Of a stretch of DNA of 64,000 bases, positions 17,485 through 28,339 are shown in pieces (within the stretch, counting starts at the first letter, position 1; each line of letters starts with the position of its first letter). Under the pieces are notes generated by a model. It saw only the letters and a list, made by a program, of their open reading frames with translations, was not told the DNA's origin and did no database searches. Location of the stretch: NCBI RefSeq assembly GCF_024296665.1, contig NZ_CP100762.1:806001-870000 (forward strand). Direction: 5' to 3'. Source of the stretch: Salinilacihabitans rarus. Its GTDB lineage: Archaea > Halobacteriota > Halobacteria > Halobacteriales > Natrialbaceae. The translations under genes and the position numbers were made by a program.

Positions 17485-17777
17485 ACGAGTTCGCCGCCCC
17501 GCGCTGGGTTTGGGAGTCGAGCCGTCGTAACTCGGTGACGAGTTGCTCCGGATCGGGTGCCGGAGCCAGCATCGCTCCTTCACGGCCGGGCAGTACGCTC
17601 GACCGTGATCGGGTCACCACCCCGTCGAGTGTGTCGATCCGAACGGGTTGTGGGTCGACTCGTGGCCGGCCGACGCGCCCGGTTACGTATATCGGAATGT
17701 GGTTTATTTTCCGCCGGCCGTGTGGCTCGGCCGCGAAAATCAGTACGTTAAACTCGCTCGGGCCACGACGGGCGGGT

Positions 17778-17939
17778 ATGGCTCTGGAACTCGACCACGA
17801 GTGCCCCAACTGCGGCGAGCGGACCTTCTACCGCGCCGCGAGCACGACCCTGCACCTCGGCGAGAAGGTCAAGTGGCACTGCCCGGACTGCGACTACGGG
17901 TTCGTCACGATCAACGGCATCGACTCGAGCACCACGTAA
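17778..17939 (+). CDS. Small zinc-ribbon protein, 53 residues
   Basis: Two Cys pairs, CPNCGERTFYR and CPDCDYGFV, make a compact zinc ribbon of the kind common in haloarchaea. The ATG was chosen because GTTAAACT stands about 27-35 bases upstream as a TATA-like element, fitting a leaderless gene. There is no signal peptide or membrane segment. Such proteins are mostly of unknown function, and some affect swarming and biofilm formation in Haloferax. Confidence 0.8.
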   Translation: MALELDHECPNCGERTFYRAASTTLHLGEKVKWHCPDCDYGFVTINGIDSSTT

Positions 17940-18365
17940 TCGGCCACCCGTTTCGCTCCTCGCGGCCGCGCACACGACCCGCGTACGCGCCGGATCGACG
18001 ACCCTTTTCGAGGCGTTCACCCCCGGGTACGAGGCCGGAGGACGGGTTTCTCCGGCGCCCCGGCGATCTCGCACGACCCGCTCTGCCGTCGGGTCGACGG
18101 CCGCCGCCCGTCCGAGCCGGCCGCGTCGACCGGGGGACTGACCGGCCGTATCGGATCTCTTGGGACGTCTGTCGTAGGTTTTCGGGGACGTCGCCCGCGT
18201 TCACCACGACCTGAATAAACTGCATACGGCTATACGAATTCGGCCGGCGACCCCACCCGGTTCGCGAGCGCGGTCGCGCCGCGAGGGGTGAAACCGCCGG
18301 CGGACGGGCGTCTCGGCGGACGACGTCTCGAACGGAAAACGACGGGCGATCGGGAGCGGTTCGGC
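17940..18365. other. 426-base intergenic region, convergent
   Basis: It lies between the ends of the zinc-ribbon gene and gcvPB, which converge. A minus-strand frame beginning MQFIQVVVNAGDVPENLR near 18225 is open but has codon use like antisense GC-rich DNA, so I do not call it. A CGTATAGCC element and several AT steps near 18210-18240 could serve a minus-strand transcript. Confidence 0.35.
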
Positions 18366-19820
18366 CTACGCCTCGTCGAGCGCCTGCCAGGAGAGCCGCG
18401 GGTTCCGCGCGGCGCTCGTCTGGTCGATCCGGCGGGCGGTCGTCCGCTCGGGCGCGGCCTCGAGGCTCTCGTCGTCCTCCCCGGCGACCGCCCGGAAGGC
18501 GGCCGCGAGGCGGTCGAGGGTCTCCTTGCTCTCGACCTCGGTGGGTTCGGTCATCAGCGCCTCGGGGACGATCTCGGGCCACTTCGTCGTCGGCGGGTGG
18601 ACGCCGTAGTCGAGCATCCGCTTTGCGACGTCGGCGGCGTCCTGCTCGCCCGCGCTGGCGACGAACTCGTGGTGGAACGGCTCGTAGGGCACCTCGTAGT
18701 CGATCCGGCTCGCGAGGTAGTTCGCGTTGAGGACGGCCTTCGCGCTCGCGTCGCGCAGTCCCTCGTCGCCGAGGCGGGCGATGTAGGCGAACGTCTTGAC
18801 GAGCACGAGCCAGTTGCCGTGGAAGCCGTGGACGTGGCCGATCGTGTGTTCGGGTTCGAACAGTTCGTAACTCGTCTCGCTCCCGCTCGGCCCGTCTTCG
18901 CGCACGCGGGGTGCGGGCAGGAACGGCGCGAGGTCCTCGACGACGCCGACCGGGCCCGCGCCGGGGCCGCCGCCGCCGTGGGGCGTCGCGAACGTCTTGT
19001 GGACGTTGTAGTGCATCACGTCGAAACCCATGTCGCCGGGGCGAGCGCGCCCGAGAAGGGCGTTGAGGTTCGCCCCGTCGTAGTAGAGCAAGCCGCCGAC
19101 GTCGTGGACCATCCCGGCGATTTCGGCGATGTCGCGCTCGAACAGCCCCAGCGTGTTGGGGTTGGTGAGCATGAGCGCCGCGGTGTCCTCCGAGAGGGCC
19201 GCTTCGAGGGCGTCGAGGTCGACCCGGCCGCCGTCGTCGCTGGGCAGCGAGACGACGTCGTAGCCGCCGAGCGCGGCGCTCGCGAAGTTCGTCCCGTGGG
19301 CGCTCTCCGGGACGATCACCTCGTTCCGGTCGCCCTCGCCGTTGTGCTCGTGGTAGGCCGCGGCGACGCGGATGCCCACGAACTCGCCGGCGGCACCCGC
19401 CGGCGGCTGGAGGGTGACGGCGTCCATCCCGCCGATCCGGCCGAGGTAGTCCTGCAGCCGGTACATGAGTTCGAGGGTCCCCTGGATCGACGCCTCCGGG
19501 CGGTCGGGGTGGACCGCGGCCGACGGGAGGGCGGCGACGTCCTCGGTGAACTTCGGGTTGTACTTCATCGTACACGACCCGAGCGGGTAGGGACCGGTGT
19601 CGATCCCGTAGGTCATCTGCGAGAGGCGCGTGTAGTGGCGCGCGAGTTCCGGTTCGGAGAGTTCGGGCAGTTCGAGCGACTCGCGGGTGAGGTCGTCGGG
19701 CAGCGGCGAGTCGTCATCGTCGATCTCGACGCGCGTGCTGTCTTTCTCCGAGAGCAGCGGTTCGTAGCGGCCGTCGCTGACGTACCGCGCCTGATCGTAC
19801 CGGGCCCGGTCGTCGCTCAT
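18366..19820 (-). CDS. gcvPB: Glycine dehydrogenase (decarboxylating) subunit 2
   Basis: This is the PLP-bearing half of the P protein (484 residues), which decarboxylates glycine and hands the aminomethyl group to the lipoyl arm of GcvH. The PLP lysine is in NVHKTF (Lys275), followed by the Gly-rich [14 protein letters not shown]. The substrate loop [12 protein letters not shown] is typical. The start ATG overlaps the stop of gcvPA (ATGA), so the two half-subunits are made together. The T and H components are in a separate operon about 7 kb away. Confidence 0.95.
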   Translation of the reverse strand: MSDDRARYDQARYVSDGRYEPLLSEKDSTRVEIDDDDSPLPDDLTRESLELPELSEPELARHYTRLSQMTYGIDTGPYPLGSCTMKYNPKFTEDVAALPSAAVHPDRPEASIQGTLELMYRLQDYLGRIGGMDAVTLQPPAGAAGEFVGIRVAAAYHEHNGEGDRNEVIVPESAHGTNFASAALGGYDVVSLPSDDGGRVDLDALEAALSEDTAALMLTNPNTLGLFERDIAEIAGMVHDVGGLLYYDGANLNALLGRARPGDMGFDVMHYNVHKTFATPHGGGGPGAGPVGVVEDLAPFLPAPRVREDGPSGSETSYELFEPEHTIGHVHGFHGNWLVLVKTFAYIARLGDEGLRDASAKAVLNANYLASRIDYEVPYEPFHHEFVASAGEQDAADVAKRMLDYGVHPPTTKWPEIVPEALMTEPTEVESKETLDRLAAAFRAVAGEDDESLEAAPERTTARRIDQTSAARNPRLSWQALDEA

Positions 19821-21154
19821 CGGACCACCTCCGCGAACGTCTCGGCGAACGCGTCGAGGTCCTCGTCCGGCACCCCCGCGACGCAGAGTTGGAGTTCGTG
19901 GTCGCCGACGACGTGGACGGCGAAGCCGCGCTCGGCCAGATCGTCGGCGATCGCCCGCGCGGGCTGGTCGACGCGGGCGACGAACTCGCGGAAGTGGCGC
20001 CGGTCGTGGACGGGTGCGATCGCGCCGACGACGTCGTCGACGCGGTCGGCGAGGTCCTCGGCGCGGGTCACGCCGCGTTTGGCGAGGTCGACCAGCCCCG
20101 ACGGGCCGAGGACGGCGGCGTGGATCGCCGTCCGGAGTGCGACCCACGCCTGATTCGTGCAGATGTTGCTCGTCGCGCGCTCGCGGCGGATGTGCTGCTC
20201 GCGCGTCTGCAGCGTGAGGGTGAACGCGCGGCGGTCGGTGGCGTCCTCGCCGACGCCGACCAGCCGCCCCGGAACCTGCCGGAGGTACGCCTCGCGCGTG
20301 GCGAACAGGCCAAGCCCCATCCCGTAGCTCGTCGGGAGGCCGAGGACGCTCGCGTCGCCGACGACGACGTCGGCGCCGACGTCGACCGGCCGCTGGAGCA
20401 ACGAGAGCGCCACCGGGTCCGAGCCGAGGACGAACAGCGCGTCGTGGTCGGCGGCGAGGCCGCCGACGGCGTCGAGGCGCTCCTCGATCGTCCCCCTGAT
20501 CGTCGGGTTCTCGGCGTAGACCATCACGACGTCGTCGTCGACCGCCGCTTCGAGGGCGGCGACGTCGACGTTCGCGTCGTTGGTGGGGTACTCCTCGACG
20601 ACGAGGTCGGTGCCGGCGACGTAGTTCTCGAGGGTGCTGCGTCGCCCCTCCAGCAGGAGGTCCGGGACGAGCACCCGGTGGCCGCTCGCGTCGCGGATCC
20701 GACCTGCGAGCGTCGCGGCCTCGCCGAGCGCCGTCGCGGCGTCGTACATCGAGCAGTTCGCGACTTCGAGGCCAGTCAACTCGACGAGCAGCGACTGGTA
20801 CTCGAACAGCGCCTGCAGGAACCCCTGCGAGACCTCCGGCTGGTACTGGGTGTAGGAGGTCAGAAACTCCGAGCGGTCCGCGAGGTGGTCGACCAGCGAG
20901 GGGACGTAGTAGCCGTAGTGGCCCCTGCCGAGCAGTTCGGTCGGGTCGTCGTTGCGCTCGAGGATCGAGCGCACGAGCCGACGGGTCTCGCGTTCGCTTC
21001 GCGCCTCGATGCCGAACTCGTCGTCGAACCGCACGTCCTCGGGGATGTCGAAGAGAGCCTCGACGGAGTCGACCCCGACCGCATCGAGCATCGCCGCGGC
21101 GTCAGCGTCCGTGTGGGGAGCGTACGGGCTCCCCGTGGCGTGTGATCCGTTCAT
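19817..21154 (-). CDS. gcvPA: Glycine dehydrogenase (decarboxylating) subunit 1
   Basis: This is the PLP-free half (445 residues) of the split P protein found in archaea and many bacteria. Visible hallmarks are [20 protein letters not shown], with the family's YTPYQPE-like segment, [11 protein letters not shown], and near the end [20 protein letters not shown]. It precedes gcvPB in the operon with a four-base overlap. A perfect 12-base palindrome lies at the expected TATA position upstream. Confidence 0.95.
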   Translation of the reverse strand: MNGSHATGSPYAPHTDADAAAMLDAVGVDSVEALFDIPEDVRFDDEFGIEARSERETRRLVRSILERNDDPTELLGRGHYGYYVPSLVDHLADRSEFLTSYTQYQPEVSQGFLQALFEYQSLLVELTGLEVANCSMYDAATALGEAATLAGRIRDASGHRVLVPDLLLEGRRSTLENYVAGTDLVVEEYPTNDANVDVAALEAAVDDDVVMVYAENPTIRGTIEERLDAVGGLAADHDALFVLGSDPVALSLLQRPVDVGADVVVGDASVLGLPTSYGMGLGLFATREAYLRQVPGRLVGVGEDATDRRAFTLTLQTREQHIRRERATSNICTNQAWVALRTAIHAAVLGPSGLVDLAKRGVTRAEDLADRVDDVVGAIAPVHDRRHFREFVARVDQPARAIADDLAERGFAVHVVGDHELQLCVAGVPDEDLDAFAETFAEVVR

Positions 21155-21177
21155 GGTACCTGAGAGAGTCCCGGCCG

Positions 21178-21189
21178 AATAGCGCTATT
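21178..21189. promoter_or_regulatory. Palindrome AATAGCGCTATT at the gcvPA promoter
   Basis: A perfect 12-base palindrome is centred about 30 bases upstream of the gcvPA ATG, exactly where the TATA/BRE region should be. No better TATA box is visible. It may be the promoter itself or an operator overlapping it. Confidence 0.4.
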
Positions 21190-21330
21190 GGTCGCCCGCA
21201 GTCGGCCGCGGGTTTCGTTCCGAGACACGTTACGCGGTACTTGTGAGCACGGGGTAATGAACGCACCTCTTTCGCACCCGGTCGGCGCGGTCGAAAAGAG
21301 AAGCGACGCGGGAGTTCGAGGATCGCCGGC

Positions 21331-22668
21331 TTACTCGACGTAGCGGTACTTGCGCTCGCCCATCCGGCCCCAGCCGTCGAAGACGAACTCGGCCTCGGGG
21401 GTCGTCAGCTCCTCGATGTCGACGTCCATCTCGTGGTTGTGCGCGTCGTGGATCTCCTCGTACTCCTCCCAGGCGAGTTCGTACCGGGAGTCGAGCTGTT
21501 CGTCGACGTTGAGCTGAGCGAGCTCCTCCTCCCAGCCTTCCCGGACGGTCTCGGCGTGGATCTCCGCCTGCGCGCCGCTGCCGTAGGAGCCGAGGAGCAG
21601 GGTCTCGCCGGCGAGGTCGGTCCCCCGCTCGAAGGCGGACTTGAGCGCGCTCGCGCGCGCGACGTGGACCGAGCCGGTGTACCAGTTGCCGACCTCGCGG
21701 GCGATCGACAGCGTCGGTTCGATCGTCTCGGCGTACCACTCCCGGTAGGGGTCGGTGCCCTTGAGCCCGTCCATGTAGTCCCGCAGGGCGTCGTGGTAGG
21801 CCTCGTCGTCGTCGAACGCCTCGGGGCGGGGCTGGCGGCCGATCTCGTCTGCGAGTTCCTCCTCGATGGCGGTATCGCGGGTCATGTGCCGGTAGCCGAG
21901 TAGCGCGGCCTTCCGAACCATCCCCGGGAACGGGGTGTGAAACGGGATGAACGCGAAGTCGTCGGGGTGGGTGTCGCCGGCGACGCTCTCGTAGTCTTCG
22001 AGGGCCTCGCGCATCCGGGCGAGGTAGACCTGCACCGAGCGCTTGCCGTCGACGCTCGGGAACTGCTGGTTCGGCTTGAGGAAGTCGGTCTCGTCGGCCG
22101 AACCGTACCCCTGTTCGGGCGAGAGTTCGACGAGGGCCGGGTCCTCGTCGATGAGCATGGCGACCGCGCCGGCGCCCTGGGTGGCCTCGCCGGGGTCGTC
22201 GCGGGCGTACAGCGCGGTGTCGGTCGCGATCACCAGCGCCGCGCGGCCGCGGTTGCGCCCCGCGCGGATCCAGTTGTAGGCGTCGTCTAGGCTCTGGGTG
22301 CCGGCGATGCAGGCGAACTTGCGCTCGCCCTTGTTGGCGTGGTGGAAGTCACCGTCGAACACCTGTTCGAGACAGCCTGCGACGTACGTCGAAACCGGCT
22401 TCGAGTTGTCGAAGGCGCTCTCGGTCGCGACGTCGATCCGGCCGATGTCGTCCGGTTCGAGCCCTTTCCGGTCCATCAGCCGGTGGGCCGCGTTGGCGGC
22501 CATCGTGACGATGTCCTCGTAACTATCGGGGAACGAACTCGCGTTCAGCCCCAGTCCTTTCGTGTACTTCTCCGGGTCCTCGCCCTTCTGTGGCGCGAAC
22601 GTGCCGGGAAGGTCCAGCCGCAGGTTCCCCGTCCAGACCTCGATCGCGTCGATGCCGACTGCCGTCAT
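21331..22668 (-). CDS. hmgB: Hydroxymethylglutaryl-CoA synthase
   Basis: The enzyme (445 residues) condenses acetyl-CoA with acetoacetyl-CoA to HMG-CoA, the entry of the mevalonate route to archaeal isoprenoid lipids. The catalytic Glu is in VATESAFDNSKP, the acyl-accepting Cys120 in KFACIAGTQ, and the His in FHTPFPGMVRKA. The length and the single-domain thiolase fold agree with the eukaryote-like haloarchaeal enzyme. It stands alone on the minus strand. Confidence 0.95.
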   Translation of the reverse strand: MTAVGIDAIEVWTGNLRLDLPGTFAPQKGEDPEKYTKGLGLNASSFPDSYEDIVTMAANAAHRLMDRKGLEPDDIGRIDVATESAFDNSKPVSTYVAGCLEQVFDGDFHHANKGERKFACIAGTQSLDDAYNWIRAGRNRGRAALVIATDTALYARDDPGEATQGAGAVAMLIDEDPALVELSPEQGYGSADETDFLKPNQQFPSVDGKRSVQVYLARMREALEDYESVAGDTHPDDFAFIPFHTPFPGMVRKAALLGYRHMTRDTAIEEELADEIGRQPRPEAFDDDEAYHDALRDYMDGLKGTDPYREWYAETIEPTLSIAREVGNWYTGSVHVARASALKSAFERGTDLAGETLLLGSYGSGAQAEIHAETVREGWEEELAQLNVDEQLDSRYELAWEEYEEIHDAHNHEMDVDIEELTTPEAEFVFDGWGRMGERKYRYVE

Positions 22669-22840
22669 ATCAGTACCATACGAGAGAACCTACAAGGTAT
22701 TGTCGTTCCCGGTTTCGACGATCGACGTATATCGTTTCCGGATACGACGGCCGGCAACTATCGATCCGGTCCCGCTGGCGGCCGCCGGGCGCCGTCGCTC
22801 GGGGGCGTCGGATCGAGAAGAATCGAACGGGACAGAGCGG

Positions 22841-23419
22841 TTACTCGTCTTCTTCGACGACCTCGGGGTCGCTCATCGCGCTCTGGAGGCTGTCGAGGCC
22901 GTTGACCCACTCGGTGACGAGGCCGTACTCCAGTTCCTCGGCGAGGGACATGTCGAGGTCCTCGCCGTCGATGATCAGCGTGCCCGCCTGGGCGGCGTAG
23001 CTGAGCGCGGCGTCTAAGTCCTCCTCGGCCTCGGCGTCGGCGGCCGCGCCGACGAAGTCCCGGACGCTCCCCTCCTCGGCCGGGCCGCTGGCGACGTACT
23101 CCTCGGCGGCGACGAAGACGCAGACGAGGCTCGTCTGGACCCCGTCGACGAGCATTCGCTTCTCCTCGTCGTCGATGTCGACTTCCGAGAGAACGATCTC
23201 GCGGACGTCGGCGAGTTCGTCGAGGGCTTCCTCCCGGTCGAGTTCCCCGTCCTCGTAGGCGGCGACGATCTTGGCGACCGCGATCGCCGTGTCGTCCTGG
23301 AGATTCAACAGCAGGCGCGCAGACGACTCGTCTTCCGGATCGATCTCCTCGTCGTCGATCCGGTCGATCCAGTTCTGCCACCGTTCTGCCGAGTAGAACT
23401 CGGTGGGGGGATTGCTCAT
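22841..23419 (-). CDS. DUF2150 family protein
   Basis: This very acidic 192-residue protein begins with FYSAERWQNWIDRIDDEE and continues as predicted helices, matching the haloarchaeal DUF2150 family by eye. No catalytic motif, signal peptide or membrane segment is seen. Function is unknown. Confidence 0.75.
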   Translation of the reverse strand: MSNPPTEFYSAERWQNWIDRIDDEEIDPEDESSARLLLNLQDDTAIAVAKIVAAYEDGELDREEALDELADVREIVLSEVDIDDEEKRMLVDGVQTSLVCVFVAAEEYVASGPAEEGSVRDFVGAAADAEAEEDLDAALSYAAQAGTLIIDGEDLDMSLAEELEYGLVTEWVNGLDSLQSAMSDPEVVEEDE

Positions 23420-23486
23420 ACAGCAACCTACACCGGCCGCTTGAAATGCCTTTCTCTACCCGTACGCGCCCGAACCCGTCGGCGCG

Positions 23487-24368
23487 CTATCGTCCGTCAC
23501 GTCGCGCGGTTTCACGGTCGAGCGTCGCCTCGGTGTCGATCCCGTACACGCGCCGGGGCGTCTCGACGTGTGCGTTCCGGACCGCCTCCTCGTGGCCCTC
23601 CTCCAGCAGCCAGGCGACCCGCCGTGGCACCGTCTTCGGTCCCAACACCGCGCCCGGCCGGTCGGGGTCGTCGACGAAGTCCGTCTCCATCAGGAACGGC
23701 TCGCCGCGCTCGGCGGCCACGCGCAGGCGATCCTTCTCGCTCATCACGCTCGGCGTCGGCCCGGCGAGGCGGCCGCCGGCGTAGTGTTTGACGACGCGGT
23801 GGGGTTCCATCCCGGCCGCCGCGGCCCAGTCGGCCACCTCGGTCATGTCCTCGCCCGCCTCGGCGTGCAGTTGCACCGCGCAGTCGAGTTCGGCGCCGCG
23901 CTCGAACGCCCGGCGCATGACCGCGTTCGAGGCGTCCCAGACGGCGTCGTCGACCTCGTAGTGGGGTCGACCGGACTTCAGCGCGAGCGCCTCCCCGCGC
24001 TCGACGTACGCCGCGGCGACGTCGATCCCACCCTGCATGATCTCGCGGGCCTCGTCGGGGTCGTAGCCGCGCTCGTCGACCAGCCGCGAGATCAGCCCGG
24101 GGTGGACGCCGAGCACCGGCCACGCGCGCCCGGGGAGTTCGGCGGACGCCTCCTCGACGATCTCGATCGTCCGCTCGAAGACGGGCCGGAAGTCCTCGCC
24201 CTCCTCGGCCTCGACCCCGAGGTGCCACGAGGGTTTGTTCACGACCAGCAGGTGGGTCCCGCCCACGCGCGCGAAGTCCGTCACGGCCGCCAGCCCGTTC
24301 CCGCGGTCCGGGTCGAGGTGGAGGTGGTCGTCGAGCACCGGCGTGTCGACGTCGATCATACGCGCCAC
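23487..24368 (-). CDS. TatD-related metal-dependent hydrolase
   Basis: The protein (293 residues, or 290 if the second ATG is used) is an amidohydrolase-fold enzyme related to TatD DNases. Metal ligands are suggested by DDHLHLDP near the N terminus, the histidine in QLHAEAGED, RVVKHYAGG, and METDFVDDPDRP near the end. It probably hydrolyses phosphoester or similar bonds in the cytoplasm; the substrate is unknown. The NYN gene upstream on the same strand ends about 40 bases away. Confidence 0.8.
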   Translation of the reverse strand: MARMIDVDTPVLDDHLHLDPDRGNGLAAVTDFARVGGTHLLVVNKPSWHLGVEAEEGEDFRPVFERTIEIVEEASAELPGRAWPVLGVHPGLISRLVDERGYDPDEAREIMQGGIDVAAAYVERGEALALKSGRPHYEVDDAVWDASNAVMRRAFERGAELDCAVQLHAEAGEDMTEVADWAAAAGMEPHRVVKHYAGGRLAGPTPSVMSEKDRLRVAAERGEPFLMETDFVDDPDRPGAVLGPKTVPRRVAWLLEEGHEEAVRNAHVETPRRVYGIDTEATLDRETARRDGR

Positions 24369-24405
24369 TGGGCGGTCGGCGGGGGAAAAGGCTCCGACTC
24401 GCGAC

Positions 24406-24861
24406 TCACGATTCCAGGGTGACCGCCTCGTCGGCCGCGTTCCGCAGGGCGTCCGAGCGGCCGTACGCGCCGGGGGCGATCGCGACGGTCGCGACGCCGG
24501 CCCGGCCCGCGTACTCGAGGACGGGCTTGAAGTCGGTGTCGCGGGAGGCGACCGCGAGGACGTCGACCGTCCCCTCGGCGACCAGCGCGGTCGCGTCGAC
24601 GGCGAGTTTCACGTCGACGTCGCCGCTGGTGACCACGACCTCGAAGCCGCGGGCCTCGGCCGCCTGCACGAGCCCCGGGGTGGCGTGCTCGTTCAGGTAG
24701 AGTCTGATGACGCCGACCCGGCCGAACTCGCGGGCGACGCGGCGCAGGTCGTCGAGGTCGACGTCGAACTCGTCGCGGAGCACGTTCGGCCCGTCGACGA
24801 CGAGGCCGACCGTGCGATCGGCGCTCTCGGGGGCGAGACGGGCGCGAACGCGGTCGAACAT
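24406..24861 (-). CDS. NYN-domain (PIN-like) nuclease, TIGR00288 type
   Basis: This 151-residue protein shows the NYN fold with acidic metal-binding positions in [33 protein letters not shown] and [16 protein letters not shown] domains are Mg-dependent RNases or RNA-binding modules. I used the ATG before MFDRVRARL, as the longer frame upstream crosses AT-rich promoter-like DNA. It is next to the TatD-like gene on the same strand, possibly in one transcript. Confidence 0.8.
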   Translation of the reverse strand: MFDRVRARLAPESADRTVGLVVDGPNVLRDEFDVDLDDLRRVAREFGRVGVIRLYLNEHATPGLVQAAEARGFEVVVTSGDVDVKLAVDATALVAEGTVDVLAVASRDTDFKPVLEYAGRAGVATVAIAPGAYGRSDALRNAADEAVTLES

Positions 24862-25110
24862 ACGCCGGCTTACACCGAGTCCGGGATAGGTGTGACGAAT
24901 CGCGCCGCGATTCGCCCGCCGGCGGCCGGGCCGCCCCACGTTTCGGGAATTACTTCCGGAAATTATTAAATCTAACAATCGTTTACCGGGGCTCGAAGCG
25001 ACGGGATTCTCCGCGAGCGGCGAACCGAGGATTCGGCAGAGACGTTCTCTCGAAACCGATACTCATAGCTGTCGGGAACTCGACATTAAATTTCACAACG
25101 TTTAGTAACG

Positions 25111-25120
25111 GTTTAATACC
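25111..25120 (+). promoter_or_regulatory. TATA-like box of the halolysin gene
   Basis: GTTTAATACC lies about 26-35 bases before the ATG in an AT-rich stretch of about 70 bases that also repeats ACGTTTAGTAACGGTTTA. This is the expected place for a haloarchaeal promoter with a short leader. Confidence 0.5.
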
Positions 25121-25145
25121 AGTTCGTGATCGATTCTGGCGTCCT

Positions 25146-26729
25146 ATGTCAGAGGACACCACGGGTAACGTAGACAGGCGAAGCGTACTGAAAGCCGCGG
25201 GCGCCCTCGGCGCCTTCCTCGGGTTCAGCGGGACGGTCTCGGCGACGCCGGGACGGGACCCCGGACCGAAGAAAGACGAGATCCTCGTCGGCGTCTCGGC
25301 GTCGGCTACGAGCACCGAGGCGGCGGTGGCGGGAGCGATTCCGTCGAACGCCGAAATCGTCCACACGAACGAGACCCTCGGGTACGCCGCGGTGAAGGTC
25401 CCGTCGGACGCCTCGACGCAGGCTCGCGAGGACTTCAAGCGCAACGTCCGCAAGGAGAAGCACGTCGAGTACGCGGAGGAGAACGCGACCGTCGAGGCGT
25501 TCTACGTCCCGAACGATCCGCGGTACAGCGAGCAGTACGCGCCCCAGCAGGTCAACTGCGAGGGCGCGTGGGACACCACCCTCGGCGACTCCGGGGTCAC
25601 CATCTCCGTCATCGACCAGGGGATCCAGTACGACCACCCCAACCTCGCGGAGAACATGGACGGCAGCGTCTCGAACTACGGCCGGGACTTCGCCGACGAC
25701 GACGGCGACCCCTACCCGGTCAACGCCGACGAGAACCACGGCACCCACGTCGGCGGCATCGCCGCCGGCGGGACCGACGACGGCGAGGGCCACGCCGGCA
25801 TCTCGAACTGTTCGATGCTCTCGGCGCGCGCCCTCGACGAGAGCGGCGGCGGTTCGTTGTCGGACATCGCCGACGCGATCCAGTGGTCCGCCGACCAGGG
25901 CGCCGAGGTCATCAACATGTCGCTGGGCGGCGGGGGCTACTCGGACACGATGGCCAACGCCTGCCAGTACGCCTACGACGCCGGTTCGCTGCTCGTCGCC
26001 GCCGCGGGCAACGACTACGGCGGCAGCGTCTCCTACCCGGCGGCGTACGACACGGTCGTCGCGGTCTCGGCGCTCGACGAGACCGAGAGCCTCGCGTCGT
26101 ACTCCAACGTCGGCCCCGAGATCGAACTCGCCGCGCCGGGCAGTAACGTGCTCTCGACGGTGCCGTTCGACGGCTACGAGGAACTCTCGGGCACGTCGAT
26201 GGCCTCGCCGGTCGTCGCCGGCGTCGCCGGCCTCGCGCTCTCGGCTCACTCCGGGCTCTCGAACGAGGAACTGCGCCAGCACCTGAAAAACACCGCCGTC
26301 GACGTCGGCCTCTCGAGCGACGAGCAGGGTTCGGGCCGCGTCGACGCCGACAACGCGGTCAACACCGACCCCGGCGACGGCGGCGGCGACGACCCCGACG
26401 ACCCAGGCGAGGAGACGACCACCGTCCAGGACTCGCTGTCCAGTTCCTACGACAGCGACTGCTGGTCGTACGCCTGGACCTTCGACACCCCGAGTCAGGT
26501 CGTCGTCGAACTCTCCGGGCCGGCCGGCGCCGACTTCGACCTCTACGTCAACGAGGGTCGGGCCCAGTGCCCGTCGACCTACGACTACGACTACGCCTCC
26601 TACTCGTGGGACAGCCAGGAGGAGGTCGTGATCGACTACCCCGACACGTCGACCGACCTCTACATCCTCGTCGACTCCTACAGCGGGAGCGGCAGCTACG
26701 ATCTGACGGTCACGGAGTACGAGGGCTGA
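25146..26729 (+). CDS. Halolysin-type subtilisin (S8) protease, Tat-exported
   Basis: This secreted serine protease (527 residues) begins with a Tat signal (DRRSVLK, Arg11-Arg12, then a hydrophobic Ala/Gly stretch). A propeptide (about 40-120) precedes the catalytic domain with Asp157 in VIDQG, His198 in NHGTH and Ser351 in GTSMASP. After an Asp/Gly-rich linker near 415-430, the C-terminal 100 residues form a PPC-like beta domain with many Tyr and Ser, which in halolysins helps stability in salt. It would be folded in the cytoplasm and exported. Confidence 0.93.
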   Translation: MSEDTTGNVDRRSVLKAAGALGAFLGFSGTVSATPGRDPGPKKDEILVGVSASATSTEAAVAGAIPSNAEIVHTNETLGYAAVKVPSDASTQAREDFKRNVRKEKHVEYAEENATVEAFYVPNDPRYSEQYAPQQVNCEGAWDTTLGDSGVTISVIDQGIQYDHPNLAENMDGSVSNYGRDFADDDGDPYPVNADENHGTHVGGIAAGGTDDGEGHAGISNCSMLSARALDESGGGSLSDIADAIQWSADQGAEVINMSLGGGGYSDTMANACQYAYDAGSLLVAAAGNDYGGSVSYPAAYDTVVAVSALDETESLASYSNVGPEIELAAPGSNVLSTVPFDGYEELSGTSMASPVVAGVAGLALSAHSGLSNEELRQHLKNTAVDVGLSSDEQGSGRVDADNAVNTDPGDGGGDDPDDPGEETTTVQDSLSSSYDSDCWSYAWTFDTPSQVVVELSGPAGADFDLYVNEGRAQCPSTYDYDYASYSWDSQEEVVIDYPDTSTDLYILVDSYSGSGSYDLTVTEYEG

Positions 26730-26832
26730 CGCGACCCCGTCGTCGGCACCCGACGCCTTCTCGCCGTTTCTCGCGCCTTCGATGTCGCGACCGACGAAAA
26801 GAACTTACTACCCCGAGCGTGTCGGTCCGAGT

Positions 26833-27930
26833 ATGCCGCTGCAGACGCCGCCGTTGCGCGGGTTACACGCCGACCGGGGGGCGAAGTTCACCGAGTTCGG
26901 CGGCTGGGACATGCCCGTCGAGTTCGACTCGATCCGCGAGGAACACGAGGCCGTCCGGTCGGCCGCCGGCATCTTCGACGTCTCGCACATGGGCGAGATC
27001 CACGTCACGGGTCCGGACGCGACGACGCTGATGGGGCGGCTCACCACGAACGACGTGACGGCCCTCGACGTCGGCGACTCCCAGTACGCGGCTATCACCG
27101 ACGAGGACGGCGTCATCGTCGACGACACCGTCGTCTACCGGCTGCCCGACGAGGACGACCGGCCGGCGTACCTGTTCGTCCCGAACGCGGGCAACGACGA
27201 GGCGACCCACGAGCGCTGGCTCTCCTACCGCAACGAGTGGGGCCTCGAAGCGACCGTCGACAACCGCACCGACGAGTACGCCATGTTCGCGGTGCAGGGA
27301 CCCGACGCCACCGGCCTCGTCTCCGACGCCGCCGAGGGGTCGGTGACCGACCTCTCGCGGTTCGAGGCGCGGTACGCCACCGTCGCCGGCGTCGAGTGCT
27401 GGACCGCCCGCACGGGCTACACCGGCGAGGACGGCTTCGAGTTCGTCGTCCCGTGGAACGACGCGGAGACCGTCTGGTCGGCGTTCGACTGCCAGCCCTG
27501 CGGGCTCGGCGCCCGCGACACGCTCCGGATCGAGGCCGGCTACCTGCTGGCCGGACAGGACTTCGACCGCGAGTCGAACCCGCGGACCCCCTACGAGGCC
27601 GGCATCGGCTTCACCGTCAAACTCGACACCGAGTTCGTCGGCCGCGACGCCCTCGAACGCGTCAAGGAGGAGGGCGTCGAAGAGAAACTCGTGGGCTTCC
27701 GGCTGATCGACCGCGGCGTCCCGCGCCACGGCTACGACATCACGAACACCGAGGGCCGGGTGATCGGCACCGTCACGAGCGGCACCATGAGCCCGACGCT
27801 CGGGTCGCCGATCGGCATGGGCTACGTCCCGGTCGAGTACGCAGAGCCCGGAACGACCCTGCGCGTCGTCGTCCGCGGCCAGTCGAAAAAGGCAAGAGTT
27901 GAAACGATCCCCTTCATCGAAACAGTATAA
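26833..27930 (+). CDS. gcvT: Aminomethyltransferase (glycine cleavage T protein)
   Basis: The protein (365 residues) takes the aminomethyl group from GcvH, releases ammonia and makes 5,10-methylene-THF. Family marks are [29 protein letters not shown] and the C-terminal barrel ending in [15 protein letters not shown] placed the start at [10 protein letters not shown], because the longer frame adds 17 residues not found in the family and a TATA-like AACTTACTA lies about 25-30 bases before this ATG. The stop overlaps the gcvH ATG (TAATG). Confidence 0.93.
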   Translation: MPLQTPPLRGLHADRGAKFTEFGGWDMPVEFDSIREEHEAVRSAAGIFDVSHMGEIHVTGPDATTLMGRLTTNDVTALDVGDSQYAAITDEDGVIVDDTVVYRLPDEDDRPAYLFVPNAGNDEATHERWLSYRNEWGLEATVDNRTDEYAMFAVQGPDATGLVSDAAEGSVTDLSRFEARYATVAGVECWTARTGYTGEDGFEFVVPWNDAETVWSAFDCQPCGLGARDTLRIEAGYLLAGQDFDRESNPRTPYEAGIGFTVKLDTEFVGRDALERVKEEGVEEKLVGFRLIDRGVPRHGYDITNTEGRVIGTVTSGTMSPTLGSPIGMGYVPVEYAEPGTTLRVVVRGQSKKARVETIPFIETV

Positions 27931-28313
27931 TGAGCTTCGACGTTCCCGAGGACCGACGGTACATGGAATCGCACGAGTGGGCACTGGAGACCGACGACGT
28001 CGTCCGCGTCGGCATCACCGAGTTCGCACAGGACGAACTCGGCGACGTGGTCTTCGTCGAACTCCCCGACGAGGGCGACGACGTCGCCGCCGACGAGGAG
28101 TTCGGCGTCATCGAGTCGATCAAGGCGGTCTCGGACCTCTACGCGCCCGTAAGCGGCGAGGTCGTCGGCGTCAACGAGGCGCTGTTCGACTCGCCGGAAC
28201 TCGTCAACGACGACCCCTTCGGCGACGGGTGGATGCTCGAAATCGACCCCGCCGACGAGTCGGAACTGGCGGACCTCCTCTCGGCCGACGAGTACGAGGA
28301 CCAGATCGCCTGA
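27930..28313 (+). CDS. gcvH: Glycine cleavage H protein (lipoyl carrier)
   Basis: This 127-residue carrier shuttles the aminomethyl group between P and T proteins on a lipoyl arm. The lipoylated residue is Lys65 in [12 protein letters not shown], and the C-terminal half [10 protein letters not shown] is typical. It is coupled to gcvT by a one-base overlap. Together with gcvPA/gcvPB the window codes for P, T and H; the L protein is not present here. Confidence 0.95.
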   Translation: MSFDVPEDRRYMESHEWALETDDVVRVGITEFAQDELGDVVFVELPDEGDDVAADEEFGVIESIKAVSDLYAPVSGEVVGVNEALFDSPELVNDDPFGDGWMLEIDPADESELADLLSADEYEDQIA

Positions 28314-28339
28314 GCGCCCGTCGCGGCCGCTCGCCCTCT

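Noticed and set aside
18288..21145. Long plus-strand open frames opposite gcvPB and gcvPA
   Set aside because: They are antisense frames produced by high GC and regular codon use; their translations are Arg/Val/Gly-rich and match no family.
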